From: JACVRW01 sp963739095
GTDB lineage: Bacteria > Actinomycetota > Thermoleophilia > Solirubrobacterales > Thermoleophilaceae
Length of the DNA: 64,000 nucleotides
Assembly (NCBI GenBank): GCA_963739095.1
Contig: CAVTZF010000020.1
Coordinates: forward strand, 124,001 to 188,000
Reading direction: 5' to 3'
The translations under genes and the position numbers were made by a program. Below, in pieces: positions 1-12,300 of the stretch. Position 1 is the first letter of the stretch; each line of letters opens with the position of its first letter. The notes under the pieces were generated by a model. That model was not told the origin of the DNA and searched no databases. It saw nothing but the letters and a program-made list of their open reading frames with translations.

Positions 1-1630
1 CCTGGAGGCGGGCCGTCCCGACTGGTCCTGGGACGTCTTCATCCACATGCCGGCGGCGCTCGCCTTCCCGATCGGCAGCCGCTTCTACGACTGGCGCTAC
101 GAGTCTGAGCCCGAGCCCTACATGGGCGGCCGCAGGGTGTTCCACGCGCGCGGCAAGGTGCTCGGCGGCTCGAGCTCGATCAACGGGATGATCTTCCAGC
201 GCGGCAACCCGATGGACTACGAGCGCTGGGCCTCGGGCGACGGCATGGAGACGTGGGACTACCACCACTGCCTGCCGTACTTCAAGCGCATGGAGAACTG
301 CCTGGCGGCGAGCGCGGACGACCCGTGGCGGGGCCACGACGGGCCGCTCGTCCTGGAGCGAGGGCCCGCGCGCGGGCCGCTCTTCGACGCCTTCTTCGCG
401 GCGGTCCAGCAGGCGGGCTACCCGCTGACGGACGACGTCAACGGCTACAAGCAAGAGGGCTTCGCGATGTTCGACCGCAACGTGCACAACGGCCGGCGCC
501 TGTCCGCGGCGCGCGCCTACCTGCACCCCGTGCTCGGCCGCCCGAACCTGAAGGTCGAGACGATGGCGCTCGCCACCCGCATCATCTTCGAGGGCGGCAG
601 GGCGGTCGGGGTCGAGTACTCGCGCGGCCGGCGCTCGCACCAGGCGCGCGGCGGCGAGGTCATCCTCTGCGGCGGCGCCATCAACACTCCGCAGCTGATG
701 CAGATCTCGGGCGTCGGCGCGCCCGACCACCTGCGCTCGATCGGGGTCAAGGTGGAGCACGAGCTGCCGGGCGTCGGCGAGAACATGCAGGACCACCTCG
801 AGGTGTACGTGCAGCACACCTCGAAGCAGCCGATTTCGATGGCGCCCTATTTCAAGATGAAGAACCGGCCCAAGGTGGGCGCCGAGTGGATCCTGCGCAA
901 GTCGGGCCCCGGCGCCACGAACCACTTCGAGGCCGGCGGCTTCATCCGTAGCAACGAGGAGGTGGAGTGGCCGAACCTCATGTACCACTTCCTGCCGATC
1001 GCGATCCGCTACGACGGCACCGTCCCGGAGGGCGGCGGCGGGCACGGCTACCAGGTGCACGTCGGGCCGATGTACTCGGATGTGCGCGGCAACTGCCGTG
1101 CCGTCTCGAGTGACCCACGCAAGCACCCGGCGCTCCGCTTCAACTACCTCTCCACCGGCAACGACCGGCGCGAGTGGATCGAGGCGCTCCAGGCGACGCG
1201 CAAGATCCTCTCCCAGGCCGCCTGGGACGGGATCGACGGGGGCGAGCTCTCGCCCGGGCCCGAGGTCGAGACCGACGAGGAGATCCTCGACTGGGTGGCC
1301 AAGGACGCCGAGACGGCGCTGCACCCGTCCTGCACCTGCCGCATGGGCACGGACGACATGGCGGTCACGGAGCCGACCTCCTTGCGCGTGCACGGCGTGG
1401 ATGGCCTGCGGGTTGTCGACGCCTCGGTGTTCCCGTACGTCACGAACGGCAACATCTACGCGCCGGTGATGATGACCGCGGAGAAGGCGGCCGACATGGT
1501 CCTCGGCAACACGCCGCTGCCGCCGCAGATGACCGAGTACTACCGCCACAAGGTGGCGCAGCCCGCGGCTGCCGCGGCCACCGACGGCGCGGGGGCCGAG
1601 ACCCCGGAGGAGGCGGAGGCACCGTCGTAG
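1..1630 (+). CDS. betA: GMC-family oxidoreductase, choline-dehydrogenase-like (5' partial)
   Basis: FAD-dependent alcohol oxidoreductase of the GMC family. It most resembles choline dehydrogenase, which oxidises choline to betaine aldehyde. The frame is open from base 2, so the N-terminus with the GxGxxG dinucleotide motif lies before the window. Visible family features are the GMC signature HARGKVLGGSSSINGM, the second signature GGAINTPQLMQISGVG, the catalytic-region HPSCTCRMG and the C-terminal VVDASVFPYVTNGNIYAPVMM. An Ala/Glu-rich tail of about 30 residues ends the protein. The next gene appears to start at or within its stop region, which suggests translational coupling. Family assignment is secure. 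The substrate (choline or another alcohol) is an inference from similarity alone. Confidence 0.85.
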   Translation, partial: LEAGRPDWSWDVFIHMPAALAFPIGSRFYDWRYESEPEPYMGGRRVFHARGKVLGGSSSINGMIFQRGNPMDYERWASGDGMETWDYHHCLPYFKRMENCLAASADDPWRGHDGPLVLERGPARGPLFDAFFAAVQQAGYPLTDDVNGYKQEGFAMFDRNVHNGRRLSAARAYLHPVLGRPNLKVETMALATRIIFEGGRAVGVEYSRGRRSHQARGGEVILCGGAINTPQLMQISGVGAPDHLRSIGVKVEHELPGVGENMQDHLEVYVQHTSKQPISMAPYFKMKNRPKVGAEWILRKSGPGATNHFEAGGFIRSNEEVEWPNLMYHFLPIAIRYDGTVPEGGGGHGYQVHVGPMYSDVRGNCRAVSSDPRKHPALRFNYLSTGNDRREWIEALQATRKILSQAAWDGIDGGELSPGPEVETDEEILDWVAKDAETALHPSCTCRMGTDDMAVTEPTSLRVHGVDGLRVVDASVFPYVTNGNIYAPVMMTAEKAADMVLGNTPLPPQMTEYYRHKVAQPAAAAATDGAGAETPEEAEAPS

Positions 1631-2826
1631 AAGAGGCGGTCGCCTTCGTCCTGGCGGCGACCGACCAGCACCGGACGCGCGCCGGGGCGCTGCTCGAGGC
1701 CCATCCCGAGGTCGAGGGCGACGCCTGGGCGGGGCTCGTGCTCGGCCGCGGCTGGACGGGCGACCCGAACGAGCCGGGCGGCCCGCGCGCATGGGCGCCG
1801 CTGCTCTACGTGACGCACTCGTGCTTCGCCGACGCCGGGCTCGCGCGTGAGCTGCTCGAGCGCGGGGCCGATCCGAACGCGTTCTTCGTCAACGAGTACG
1901 GTCGGATGTCCGCGCTCTACGGCGCGGCCGGTCGCCTGCACGACCCTGAGCTCACAAGGCTGCTGCTCGAGGCCGGCGCCAATCCCGACGACGGCGAGTC
2001 GCTCTACCACGCGACCGAGGCCGAGGACCCCGCCTGCCTGGAGCTGCTGCTCGAGCACGGCGCGAGCACGGGCGGCACGAACGCTCTTGCGCACGCGCTC
2101 GACGACGAGCGGCTTCCGCACGTGCGCGCGCTGCTCGCGGCCGGCGCCGACCCGAATGAGGGCGCCATGCTCGCCCACGCGGTCAGGCGTGGCCGCGGTC
2201 CGGAGTTCCTGCGCCTGCTCGCGGAGCACGGCGCGGAGCTCGACCGGCCGGGCGGCGAGACCTGGCGCGGCGACGTGCCGCTGCGCACGCCCTACCAGCA
2301 CGCGGTGCTGCGCGGGCGCACCGACAGCGCGCAGACGCTGGCCGAGCTCGGGGCGTCGACCGAAGTGGCGCCCGAGGACCGGGCAGTGGCGGCCGTCGCA
2401 TTCGGCGAGCCGCCGCCGCAGCAGCTGCCCGGCGAGCTCGACCCGGATGCGCAGGAGGTGCTCGTCCTCGCGGCCCTGCGCGGCCGGCTGGGCCCCGTCG
2501 TCGACGCCGTCGGTCCCGGCTTCCGCGGGGTCGTGGGCGGCTCGCCGGAGGGCACGCTGCTGCACCATGCCGCGTGGGTGGGCAACCCGGAGGTGGCCGG
2601 CGAGCTGCTCGGGCGCGGGGCGGATCCGCTCGCCGGGGCGCCGGAGCCGGGCGACACGCCGCTCGCGTGGGCGGCCCACGGATCGCAGTACTGGGAGCTG
2701 CCCGGCCGTGACTTCGCCGGCGTGGCTGAGTTGCTCTCCGCCGCGGGCGCCCCGGTCGAGCCGCGCTACCTCGAGGTGGCGGAAGGCCCGCTGTACGGGT
2801 GGCTGGAGGCGCGGCTCGCCGGCTAG
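1624..2826 (+). CDS. Ankyrin-repeat protein
   Basis: A protein of about 400 residues made almost entirely of ankyrin repeats. Visible units include ARELLERGADPNAFF, TRLLLEAGANPDD, LELLLEHGAS, VRALLAAGADPNEG, LRLLAEHGAELD and AGELLGRGADPLAGA. Ankyrin repeats mediate protein-protein contacts. No catalytic domain, signal peptide or membrane segment is visible, so it is probably cytoplasmic. The start is uncertain: the frame is open far upstream inside betA, but no ATG/GTG/TTG lies near the first recognisable residues (VEEAVAFVLAATDQ). A purine-rich GGAGGAGG sits at about 1608-1615 in the betA tail. The gene overlaps the convergent CapA-like gene by four bases at its 3' end. Confidence 0.7.
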   Translation, partial: VVEEAVAFVLAATDQHRTRAGALLEAHPEVEGDAWAGLVLGRGWTGDPNEPGGPRAWAPLLYVTHSCFADAGLARELLERGADPNAFFVNEYGRMSALYGAAGRLHDPELTRLLLEAGANPDDGESLYHATEAEDPACLELLLEHGASTGGTNALAHALDDERLPHVRALLAAGADPNEGAMLAHAVRRGRGPEFLRLLAEHGAELDRPGGETWRGDVPLRTPYQHAVLRGRTDSAQTLAELGASTEVAPEDRAVAAVAFGEPPPQQLPGELDPDAQEVLVLAALRGRLGPVVDAVGPGFRGVVGGSPEGTLLHHAAWVGNPEVAGELLGRGADPLAGAPEPGDTPLAWAAHGSQYWELPGRDFAGVAELLSAAGAPVEPRYLEVAEGPLYGWLEARLAG

Positions 2827-4004
2827 CGCAGCACCGGCCGCGTCGCCTCGATGACGGCGCGCCGGAAGCGGCTCGCCTCGACGCCGCGGGTCGAGAGCCT
2901 CAGCTCGAGGATGCCGGTGCTCGTCGTCCCGGGTGACCCTGCGCCGAAGACGAAGTTGCCGAGGCTGTAGGCCACGAGCCGGCGCGGCCCACCGCTCCGG
3001 ATCGGCTGCAGCACGTGCGGATGGGCGCCGATCACGGCGGTGGCTCCTGCCGCCAGCGCCTCCGCGGCGAACGCGCGCTGGCGGCCGTCCTCGACGGTCG
3101 CGCGCTCGATGCCCCAGTGGAAGGTTGCGATCACGACGTCCGCGCGGCGCTTGGCGCGAGCGACGCTCGCGCGGATGTTCTCGGTGGTGGCCTGCTGGGT
3201 GCCGGCGTGCGTCGGACCGGCGAAGAACGACGCCGGCAGGATGTCCGAGAAGCCGACGAACGCAATCCGGAGCCCCAGCCGCTCGACCACGCGCGGGGTG
3301 GAGGCAGAGGCGAGGCTGCCGCCGGCGCCCACCGCCGCCATGCCGTAGCGCCGCGTGTACTTGATCGTGTCGAGCAGGGCCGCGGTGCCGTAGTCGCCGA
3401 CGTGGTTGTTGGCGAGGTTCACCACGTCGAAGCCGGCGAAGCGGCCCATCGCCCGCAGCGACGCCGGGTGCCCGCGGAAGTTGAACTCCTTCGGAACCGG
3501 GAAGCCGCGCGTCGAGATCGCACACTCGAGGTTCCCGAAGGCCACGTCGGCCCGCCGCAGCACCGGCGCCACGCTCGTCCACGGATAGCGGACCCCGAGC
3601 CTGCCGATGTAGGCGCCCGGCAGGTCGCCCAGGTTGACGTCACCGACTGACGCGAGCGTCACATCTCGTGAGCGCACCCTTACTCGCTCCGACACGCGTC
3701 CGTCGACCGCGACCGCCCGCAGCACGTAGCGCGGGCGGATACGCGCCGGGCGCACGCGGCGCTCGAAGAGGCCCTGCGCGTTGGCGCGCGCGCCTGCCAG
3801 CGCGCGCCACCTCGACCGCAGCCGCATCTCTATCTGCACCCGGCTCCCCGGCGGAGCCGAGGCGCCCGACAGCTCGAACGCGGTCCCGCTCGCTACCACC
3901 CGCGGTCCCTCGAGGACGAGCGGGGGTGGGGGAGGCACCTGAGCGGCCGTCGGGGCGGCGGCCGCCAGGAACCCAATCGTGACGAGGAGAATCGCGCGCC
4001 TCAC
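2823..4004 (-). CDS. CapA-family (PGA_cap) metallophosphatase-like secreted protein
   Basis: A 393-residue protein starting at GTG with a clear signal peptide (MRRAILLVTIGFLAAAAP, cleavage near AQ). A short beta-rich region of about 90 residues precedes a CapA/poly-gamma-glutamate synthesis-type domain. Domain motifs are SVGDVNLGD, NLECAIS, VNLANNHVGDYG, FHWGIE and IGAHPHVLQP followed by YSLGNFVF, the usual metal-binding residues of this calcineurin-like fold. Known members act in capsule polymer synthesis or as phosphodiesterases at the cell surface. No capsule polymerase genes lie nearby, so the role here is unknown. It is transcribed away from glnN's 3' end and converges on the ankyrin gene. 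Confidence 0.85.
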   Translation of the reverse strand: MRRAILLVTIGFLAAAAPTAAQVPPPPPLVLEGPRVVASGTAFELSGASAPPGSRVQIEMRLRSRWRALAGARANAQGLFERRVRPARIRPRYVLRAVAVDGRVSERVRVRSRDVTLASVGDVNLGDLPGAYIGRLGVRYPWTSVAPVLRRADVAFGNLECAISTRGFPVPKEFNFRGHPASLRAMGRFAGFDVVNLANNHVGDYGTAALLDTIKYTRRYGMAAVGAGGSLASASTPRVVERLGLRIAFVGFSDILPASFFAGPTHAGTQQATTENIRASVARAKRRADVVIATFHWGIERATVEDGRQRAFAAEALAAGATAVIGAHPHVLQPIRSGGPRRLVAYSLGNFVFGAGSPGTTSTGILELRLSTRGVEASRFRRAVIEATRPVLR

Positions 4005-4023
4005 GCGCGTGCAGGCTACCCCG

Positions 4024-6171
<2,148 letters not shown>

Positions 6172-6317
6172 GTCGTGACTGGTCCTCCTGGGTGGTTCCG
6201 GGCGGGTCTACGGTAGCCGCGGCTCGAGCCGGGAGCGTTGTACAGCTGTCCAAAGTTCCGAGCGACCCTTTCGCCCGGCTGTCAACTTCGTCCAAGACCC
6301 GTTAGGGGGCGCTTGCG

Positions 6318-6323
6318 TACCCT
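6318..6323 (+). promoter_or_regulatory. -10-like element, leaderless start of ABC gene
   Basis: TACCCT lies seven bases before the ATG at 6331, and no Shine-Dalgarno sequence is visible. The same TACCCT-N7-ATG arrangement precedes the XRE gene at 49024 (minus strand). I infer transcription starting at or next to the ATG (a leaderless mRNA). The -35 region is not recognisable. A near-palindrome around ACAGCTGT at about 6241-6248 in the same gap could be an operator, but that is speculative. Confidence 0.4.
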
Positions 6324-6330
6324 CGGGTGA

Positions 6331-7221
6331 ATGGCCGCCATCGAGCTCAGCGGAGTCGTCAAGCGCTTCGGCGAGATCACCGCCGTCGACGGGCTCGACC
6401 TCGACGTCCCGGAGGGGACCTGCCTCGGGCTGCTCGGCCCGAACGGCGCCGGCAAGTCGACCACGATGCGGCTGCTCACCGGCCAGGCGCTGGCCAACGA
6501 GGGCTCGATCAGGGTGCTCGGCTATGTGCTGCCGGAGGAGTCGAAGGAGGCGCGCGCGCACATGGGCGTCGTGCCGCAGCTCGACAACCTCGACGTGGAC
6601 GTGACGGTCGAGGACAACCTCGCCGTGTTCGCGCGCCTGTATCGCGTGCCCGACGTCGGTGACGCCGTCGACCGCGGCCTCGCGCTCGCGCGGCTCACGG
6701 AGCGGCGCCGCGACGAGGTCGACAAGCTCTCCGGGGGCATGCGCAGGCGGCTGCTGCTGGCCCGCGGGCTCATCCACAGGCCGCGCCTGATCCTGCTCGA
6801 CGAGCCGACCGTGGGCCTCGACCCGCAGATCCGCACCGAGCTCTGGTCGCTGATTGACAACCTGCGCTCAGGGGGTACCACGATCCTCATGTCGACGCAC
6901 TACATCGAGGAGGCCCAGCGGCTCGCCGACGAGGTGGCGGTGATGACCCACGGCAAGATCGTCGACCGCGGTAAGCCAGGCGAGCTGATCGAGAAGCACG
7001 CCGGCCGCGAGACGGCCGAGGTCTACGGCCCGCCGGAACGGCTCGCCGAGGTGCGCAGACTGGCCGAGGCACAGGACCTGAGGGTGCGTCCAGCCGGCCC
7101 GGCGATTGCGATCGTCGGCTCGGAGCGGGCGACGAACGGAGCGGTGCCCGACGACGCCATCCGGCGCGCGGCGTCGCTCGAGGACGTCTTCGTGCTGCTG
7201 ACGGGGGAGGAGGCCGAATGA
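6331..7221 (+). CDS. ABC-2 exporter ATP-binding subunit
   Basis: Cytoplasmic ATPase of an ABC exporter in the drug/polysaccharide (DrrA/NodI-like) group, 296 residues. Walker A is GPNGAGKST (about residue 37), the Q-loop is VVPQLDN, the signature is KLSGGMRRRL, Walker B is LILLDEPTVGLDP and the switch histidine is in MSTHY. A C-terminal domain of about 80 residues follows, as in DrrA-type proteins. It lies directly upstream of the permease gene, and the two should form a homodimeric ABC-2 transporter. The substrate cannot be read from the sequence. Confidence 0.93.
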   Translation: MAAIELSGVVKRFGEITAVDGLDLDVPEGTCLGLLGPNGAGKSTTMRLLTGQALANEGSIRVLGYVLPEESKEARAHMGVVPQLDNLDVDVTVEDNLAVFARLYRVPDVGDAVDRGLALARLTERRRDEVDKLSGGMRRRLLLARGLIHRPRLILLDEPTVGLDPQIRTELWSLIDNLRSGGTTILMSTHYIEEAQRLADEVAVMTHGKIVDRGKPGELIEKHAGRETAEVYGPPERLAEVRRLAEAQDLRVRPAGPAIAIVGSERATNGAVPDDAIRRAASLEDVFVLLTGEEAE

Positions 7222-7261
7222 CTACATCGGTGCGCACCCGGCCGAGCCGGGTGCTTCCGCA

Positions 7262-8029
7262 ATGAGAAGGCTCGAGCCCGCGGCCATCGGCGGCGTCATG
7301 AGCCGCGAGGTCGCCAACTTCCGCACCTTCTGGAAGGCGACCACCTTCTCGAGCGTCCTCGAGCCGGTGATCTACCTGCTCGCGTTCGGCCTCGGGCTCG
7401 GCGCCACCATCGTCGATCGCGTCGACGGGCTCGAGTACGTGGAGTTCGTGGGAACCGGCATGGTCGCCACGGCCGTGATCTTCTCGAGCGCCTTTCCCGC
7501 GATGTTCGGCACGTTCGTGAAGGAGCGCTTCCAGCGCACCTACGACGCGATCCTCGCCGCGCCGGTCGACGTGGAGGAGCTCGTGACCGCGGAGATGCTC
7601 TGGATCGCGCTGCGAGCGGGCTTCTACGGCTGCTTCCCGCTGATCGTGGCGATGCTGTTCGGCCTCGATCCCGCGTGGGGCATGCTGCTGGTGCCGTTCT
7701 TCTGCTTCATCACCGCGCTCGGCTTCGCCGCTTTTGGCATCGCCATCGCCGCAAGCGTGCCGAAGATCGACAGCTTCAACTACGTCACGACGCTGATCAT
7801 CACGCCGCTCTTCCTCGTGGCCGGCACCTTCTTCCCGATCGACCAGCTGCCCGAGGGCTTCCAGGTGGCAGCCCAGGCCAACCCGCTCCACCACCTCGTC
7901 GAGCTCGTGCGGGGCTCCGCCTTCGGGTACGAGTGGACCGACCTGATCCGCGTGGCGGTGCTGATCGGCTTCGCGGTCGCCCTGTGGCGGGTCGCGGTCA
8001 GCCGGATGACGAAGCGACTGATCGACTGA
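7262..8029 (+). CDS. ABC-2 type transporter permease
   Basis: A 255-residue integral membrane protein with about six hydrophobic segments and the ABC-2 signature region near the end (LFLVAGTFFPIDQLP, ANPLHHLVELVRG), as in NodJ/DrrB permeases. It pairs with the upstream ATPase. An ATG overlapping the ATPase stop codon (7218) opens a frame reading MTTSVRTRPSRVLPQ and stops across the annotated start. Homologous permeases often begin with this kind of sequence, so one missing base near 7258 could have removed the true N-terminus. If so, the real protein starts at 7218 and is about 15 residues longer. Confidence 0.9.
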   Translation: MRRLEPAAIGGVMSREVANFRTFWKATTFSSVLEPVIYLLAFGLGLGATIVDRVDGLEYVEFVGTGMVATAVIFSSAFPAMFGTFVKERFQRTYDAILAAPVDVEELVTAEMLWIALRAGFYGCFPLIVAMLFGLDPAWGMLLVPFFCFITALGFAAFGIAIAASVPKIDSFNYVTTLIITPLFLVAGTFFPIDQLPEGFQVAAQANPLHHLVELVRGSAFGYEWTDLIRVAVLIGFAVALWRVAVSRMTKRLID

Positions 8030-8102
8030 GCGCCGAAGCAGCCGGCTGCGCAGGGTTCGACGCTCTGTCGAAGGCCTCCCCGCGCATTTCATACAACTGT
8101 CG

Positions 8103-9297
8103 ATGGGGATTCGGCTCCAGACCTGCCACCTTTCGATGCGGATGCTCCTCCCCACCGACACCGGCGCCCGCACCCGGGGCGACCTCCTCCTGACCGGTTC
8201 GACCGGCTTTCTCGGCATGGAGCTGCTGGCGCGGCTTCTAGAGGACACCGACCGCCGGGTGTGGGCGCCGGTTCGGGCGGAGGATGACGCCGAGGCCGAG
8301 GCCAGGCTGCGGGCGACGCTGGCGACCCTGCTCCCGGATCCGGGCATGTACTCGGAGCGCGTGATGGCCTTCGCGGCCGACCTCACCCAGCCGCGGCTCG
8401 GCCTCGACGCCCGCCGCCGCGAGGAGATCGGCGAGCACGTCTCCGAGATCATCCACTCCGCGGCGTCCGTGTCGTTCACGCTGCCGCTCGAGGAGGCGCG
8501 CTCCAACAACGTGGAGGGCACGCGCCGGATGCTCGAGCTCGCCGCCGAGTGCCGCGCGCTCACTCGCTTCGCCCACGTGTCCACCGCGTACGTCGCGGGC
8601 GACCACCGCGGCGACTTCACCGAGCTCGACCACGATCTGGGCCAGAGCTTCAACAACACTTACGAGCAGTCGAAGTGGGAGGCCGAGCGGCTCGTGCGCC
8701 AGCATGGCGAGGAGCTGCCCGTGCAGATCTTCCGGCCGAGCATCGTCGTCGGCCACGAGCGCAGCGGCTGGACCGCGTCCTTCAACGTCATCTACACGCC
8801 TCTGCGGATGTACGCACGGGGGGCGCTGCCGCTGATTCCTGCGCGGCGCTCGGCGCCGGTGGACATCGTGCCCGTGAGCTATGTGGCGCGCTCGATCCTC
8901 GCGCTCGACGACGCCGGGGCGGGACGCACCTTCAACCTCGTGTCGGGGCCGGACGCGCCGACCATGGGCGAGCTGATCGACCTCACGGTCAGCCATTTCG
9001 ACGGTCCGCCGATCCGGACCGTCTCGCCCGCCGTCTACCGCCGCACGGTCGAGCCGGTCCTGAGGCGGCGCGCCACGCCGGCGCAGCGGCGCTGGATGGA
9101 GCAGAGTCAGGTGTTCTTCCCGTACTTCTCGACAGGCGTGCGCTTCAAGGCCGAGGCGACCAGGGCCGCCCTCGCGCCGCTCGGCGTGCGGGCCCTCGCG
9201 CTCGGCGACTACTTCGAGCGGCTGCTCGACTTCGCTGTCGACTGCCCGCTGGGGCGGGCGCAAGGTCGGGCGCGCGCAGGCGCTCGCCGCCGTCTGA
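8103..9297 (+). CDS. NAD(P)-dependent reductase, thioester-reductase/extended SDR type
   Basis: An extended short-chain dehydrogenase with the NAD_binding_4 (male-sterility/thioester reductase) look. It has a Rossmann motif LLTGSTGFLGMELL, HSAASVSF, HVSTAYVAG, the catalytic YEQSK and FRPSIVVGHERSGW. Members reduce acyl thioesters or act on sugar-nucleotide-like substrates; the substrate here is unknown. Start choice is open between ATG 8103 and ATGs at 8136/8142. The frame as written runs on to 9842, antisense to the glutamate dehydrogenase. One base removed near 9238 gives a family-like ending (ARWGGRKVGRAQALAAV) and a stop at 9295-9297. I take 9297 as the true end and the break as an apparent one-base insertion. 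Confidence 0.75.
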
Positions 9298-9301
9298 CCC
9301 G

Positions 9302-12300
9302 TCAGGCGGCCTCGTCCTGGCGGGCCGCCTCCAGCAGCTCGCGGACCTCGCGGACCGCCACCGACAGCGTCGTGATGTCGAACGTGCGGCCGGCGGCGAT
9401 GTCGGCAAGCGTCTGCATGCAGCGCCCCGAGTCGCGGTGGGCCTCCATCCAGCCCGCAACGCGCTCCTCTGGGCGTTCGAGGCGCGGCCCGGCGCGCAGC
9501 ACCTCCGCGGTGAGCTCGCGGTGGATCGTGTATAGGTCGTCGCGGAGCGCGGCGCGCGCCATCGCCTGCCAGCGGTCCTCGCGCGGGAGGGCGACGATCG
9601 ACTCGTGGACCCAGTGCAGCCCGAGCCGGCTGCCGAGCCGGAAGTGCACAGCCGCCACGGCCTGCACGTCCAGGCCGCTGTCGTCGGCCACCTCGACCAC
9701 GTCGAGGGCGGCGTACATGTGCGGCAGCCCGGCGATGCGCGTCGCCAGCTCCTCGGGCACGCCGGCCGTGCGCAGCTCGTCGATGCGCCGCGCGAGCGGC
9801 TCGAGGTCGTCCGGATCGAGCAGCTCCGACATCCTCTCGTAGAGCGCCGCCGCTCCCGGGCGGTAGCGCTCGACGGTCGAGGCGATGTCCATCGGCGCGC
9901 GCCGGTTGCGCAGCAGCCAGCGTGAGCCGCGCTCGATCAGGCGCCGGCCCTCGAGCAGCATCGCGGTCTGGACATCCGCGCGGACCTCGTTGTCGAGTGC
10001 CTCAATGGCATGCCACTGCGGGCGCATGTCGAAAACCTCGCGCGCCACGGCGTAGGCGCGGGCGATCTCGGATGGCGGGGACCCCGTCTCCTCGTTCAGG
10101 CGGAAGGCGAAGGTTGTGCCGCCGCCGTGGAGCACGTTGTTGACCACCTGCGTCGCGATGATCTCGCGGTGCAGCCGATGGGTGTCCATCGGCTCGGGGA
10201 AGCGCTCGGGAAGCGGCGGTGGGAAGTAGCGCTCGAGCTCGTCCGAGAGGTAGGGGTCCTCGGGCACGTCGGAGTCGAGCAGCTCCGCGTACAGGAACAC
10301 CTTCGAGTAGGCGAGCAGGACGGCGAGCTCAGGGCGCGTGAGGCCGCGGCGCTCGCGGGCACGCTCGGCGATCTCCTCGTCGTCGGGCAGCGCCTCGAGC
10401 CGGGGGTCGAGCTTCGCGTGTTGCTCGAGGGCGCGGATGAAGCGCTGGTGGACGTCGAGCATCGAGGCCGCCTGCGCCTCGGACATCGAGAGCGTCTCGC
10501 TCTGCTCGTAGTTGTCCTTGAGGACGAGGTCCGCGACCGTCTCGGTCATGTCGACGAGCAGCGCGTCACGCTGCTTGACGGTCATGTCGCCCGCGTCCAC
10601 GACGGCGTCGAGCAGGATCTTGATGTTGACCTCGCGGTCGGAGCAGTCGACGCCGCCGGAGTTGTCGATCGCGTCGGTGTTGATACGGCCGCCGCCGAGC
10701 GCGTACTCGATGCGCCCGCGCTGCGTCACGCCGAGGTTGCCGCCCTCTCCGACGACGCGGCAGCGCAGCTCGGTCGCGTCGACGCGCAGGCTGTCGTTCG
10801 TCTTGTCGCCGGCGTCGGCGTGCGTCTCGCTGGATGCCTTCACGTAGGTGCCGATGCCCCCGTTCCAGAACAGGTCCGCGGGGGCCTTCAGCAGCGCCCG
10901 GATGAGGTCGTTCGGCGCCAGCTTGGAGCGCTCGACGCCCAATGCCTCGCGGGCCTCGTCCGACAGCTCGATCACCTTTGCCGTGCGCGGCCAGACGCCG
11001 CCGCCCGTCGAGATCAGCGAGCTGTCGTAGTCCGACCAGGACGACCGCGGCAGCTCGAACAGGCGCTTGCGCTCCGCCCAGCTCACCTCCGGGTCGGGAT
11101 CGGGATCGATGAAGATCTCGCGGTGGTTGAAGGCTCCGATCAGGCGGATCTCAGGCGAGAGCAGCATCCCGTTGCCGAACACATCGCCCGACATGTCGCC
11201 GACGCCGACGACCGTGAACGGCTCGGAGCTCACGTTGCGGCCGAGTTCGCGGAAGTGGCGCTTGACCGACTCCCAGGCGCCCGCGGCGGTGATGCCCATC
11301 TCCTTGTGGTCGTAGCCCGATGAGCCGCCCGAGGCGAAGGCGTCGCCAAGCCAGAATCCGTACTCGCCCGCCACCCGGTTCGCGGTGTCGGAGAAGCTCG
11401 CCGTGCCCTTGTCGGCGGCGACCACGAGATAGGGGTCGTCGCCGTCGTAGCGCACGACCCGCGGTGGCGGCGTGACTATGCCGCCCACGATGTTGTCGGT
11501 CAGGTCGAGCAGGCCGCGGATGAAGGTCCGGTAGCACTCGAGGACCTCCTCCTGAACCTCCTCGCGATCGCCGCTCTCGGGCGGCTGCTTGACGACGAAG
11601 CCCCCCTTCGCTCCGACCGGCACGATCACCGCGTTCTTGACCATCTGCGCCTTCATCAGGCCGAGCACCTCGGTGCGGAAATCCTCGCGGCGGTCGGACC
11701 AGCGCAGTCCGCCGCGGGCGACCATGCCGCCGCGCAGGTGGACGCCCTCGGTGCGCGGCGAGTAGACGAAGATCTCGAAGGCCGGCCGCGGATCCGGCAG
11801 CCAGTCGAGCTCCGAGGGGTCGAGCTTGAAGGACACGTAGGGCTTCGGCTCAGCGCCGCCGTGCTCCGTGCGCTGGAAGAAGTTGGTCCGCAGCATCGAG
11901 CGAACGACAGCCAGGAAGCGCCGCAGGATCTGGTCCTGATCGAGGCTCTCGACCGCGTCGATCGCCTCCTCGATGCGACCGGCGATCGTCTCCGCCGTCG
12001 CCCCGTCCGCCTCGTCGGGGTCGAAGCGGGCGCGGAACAGGTCGATCAGCATCCCGGCGACCTGCGGGTGGGCCACGAGCACCTGCTCGACGTAGCGGTC
12101 GCTGAACGTCGAACCGGTCTGGCGTAGGTAGCGGGCGACCGCGCGCAGCACCGTGACCTGGCGCCAGGACAGGCCCGCGCCGAGCACGAGCCGGTTGTAG
12201 CCGTCGTCCTCGACCTCGCCGCGCCAGGTCTTGATGAAGGCCTCGCGGAAGCGCTCGCGCACGCCGGCCGCGTCGGGGTCGGTGTCGCCGCGCCGGACGA

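Noticed and set aside
1540..3582. Long minus-strand open frame over betA and the ankyrin gene
   Set aside because: High-GC antisense shadow; composition is Arg/Ala/Gly-rich with no family features, while the plus strand encodes clear domains.
9298..9842. C-terminal extension of the reductase antisense to glutamate dehydrogenase
   Set aside because: Sequence after 9238 has no family similarity, and a one-base shift gives a natural end at 9297.
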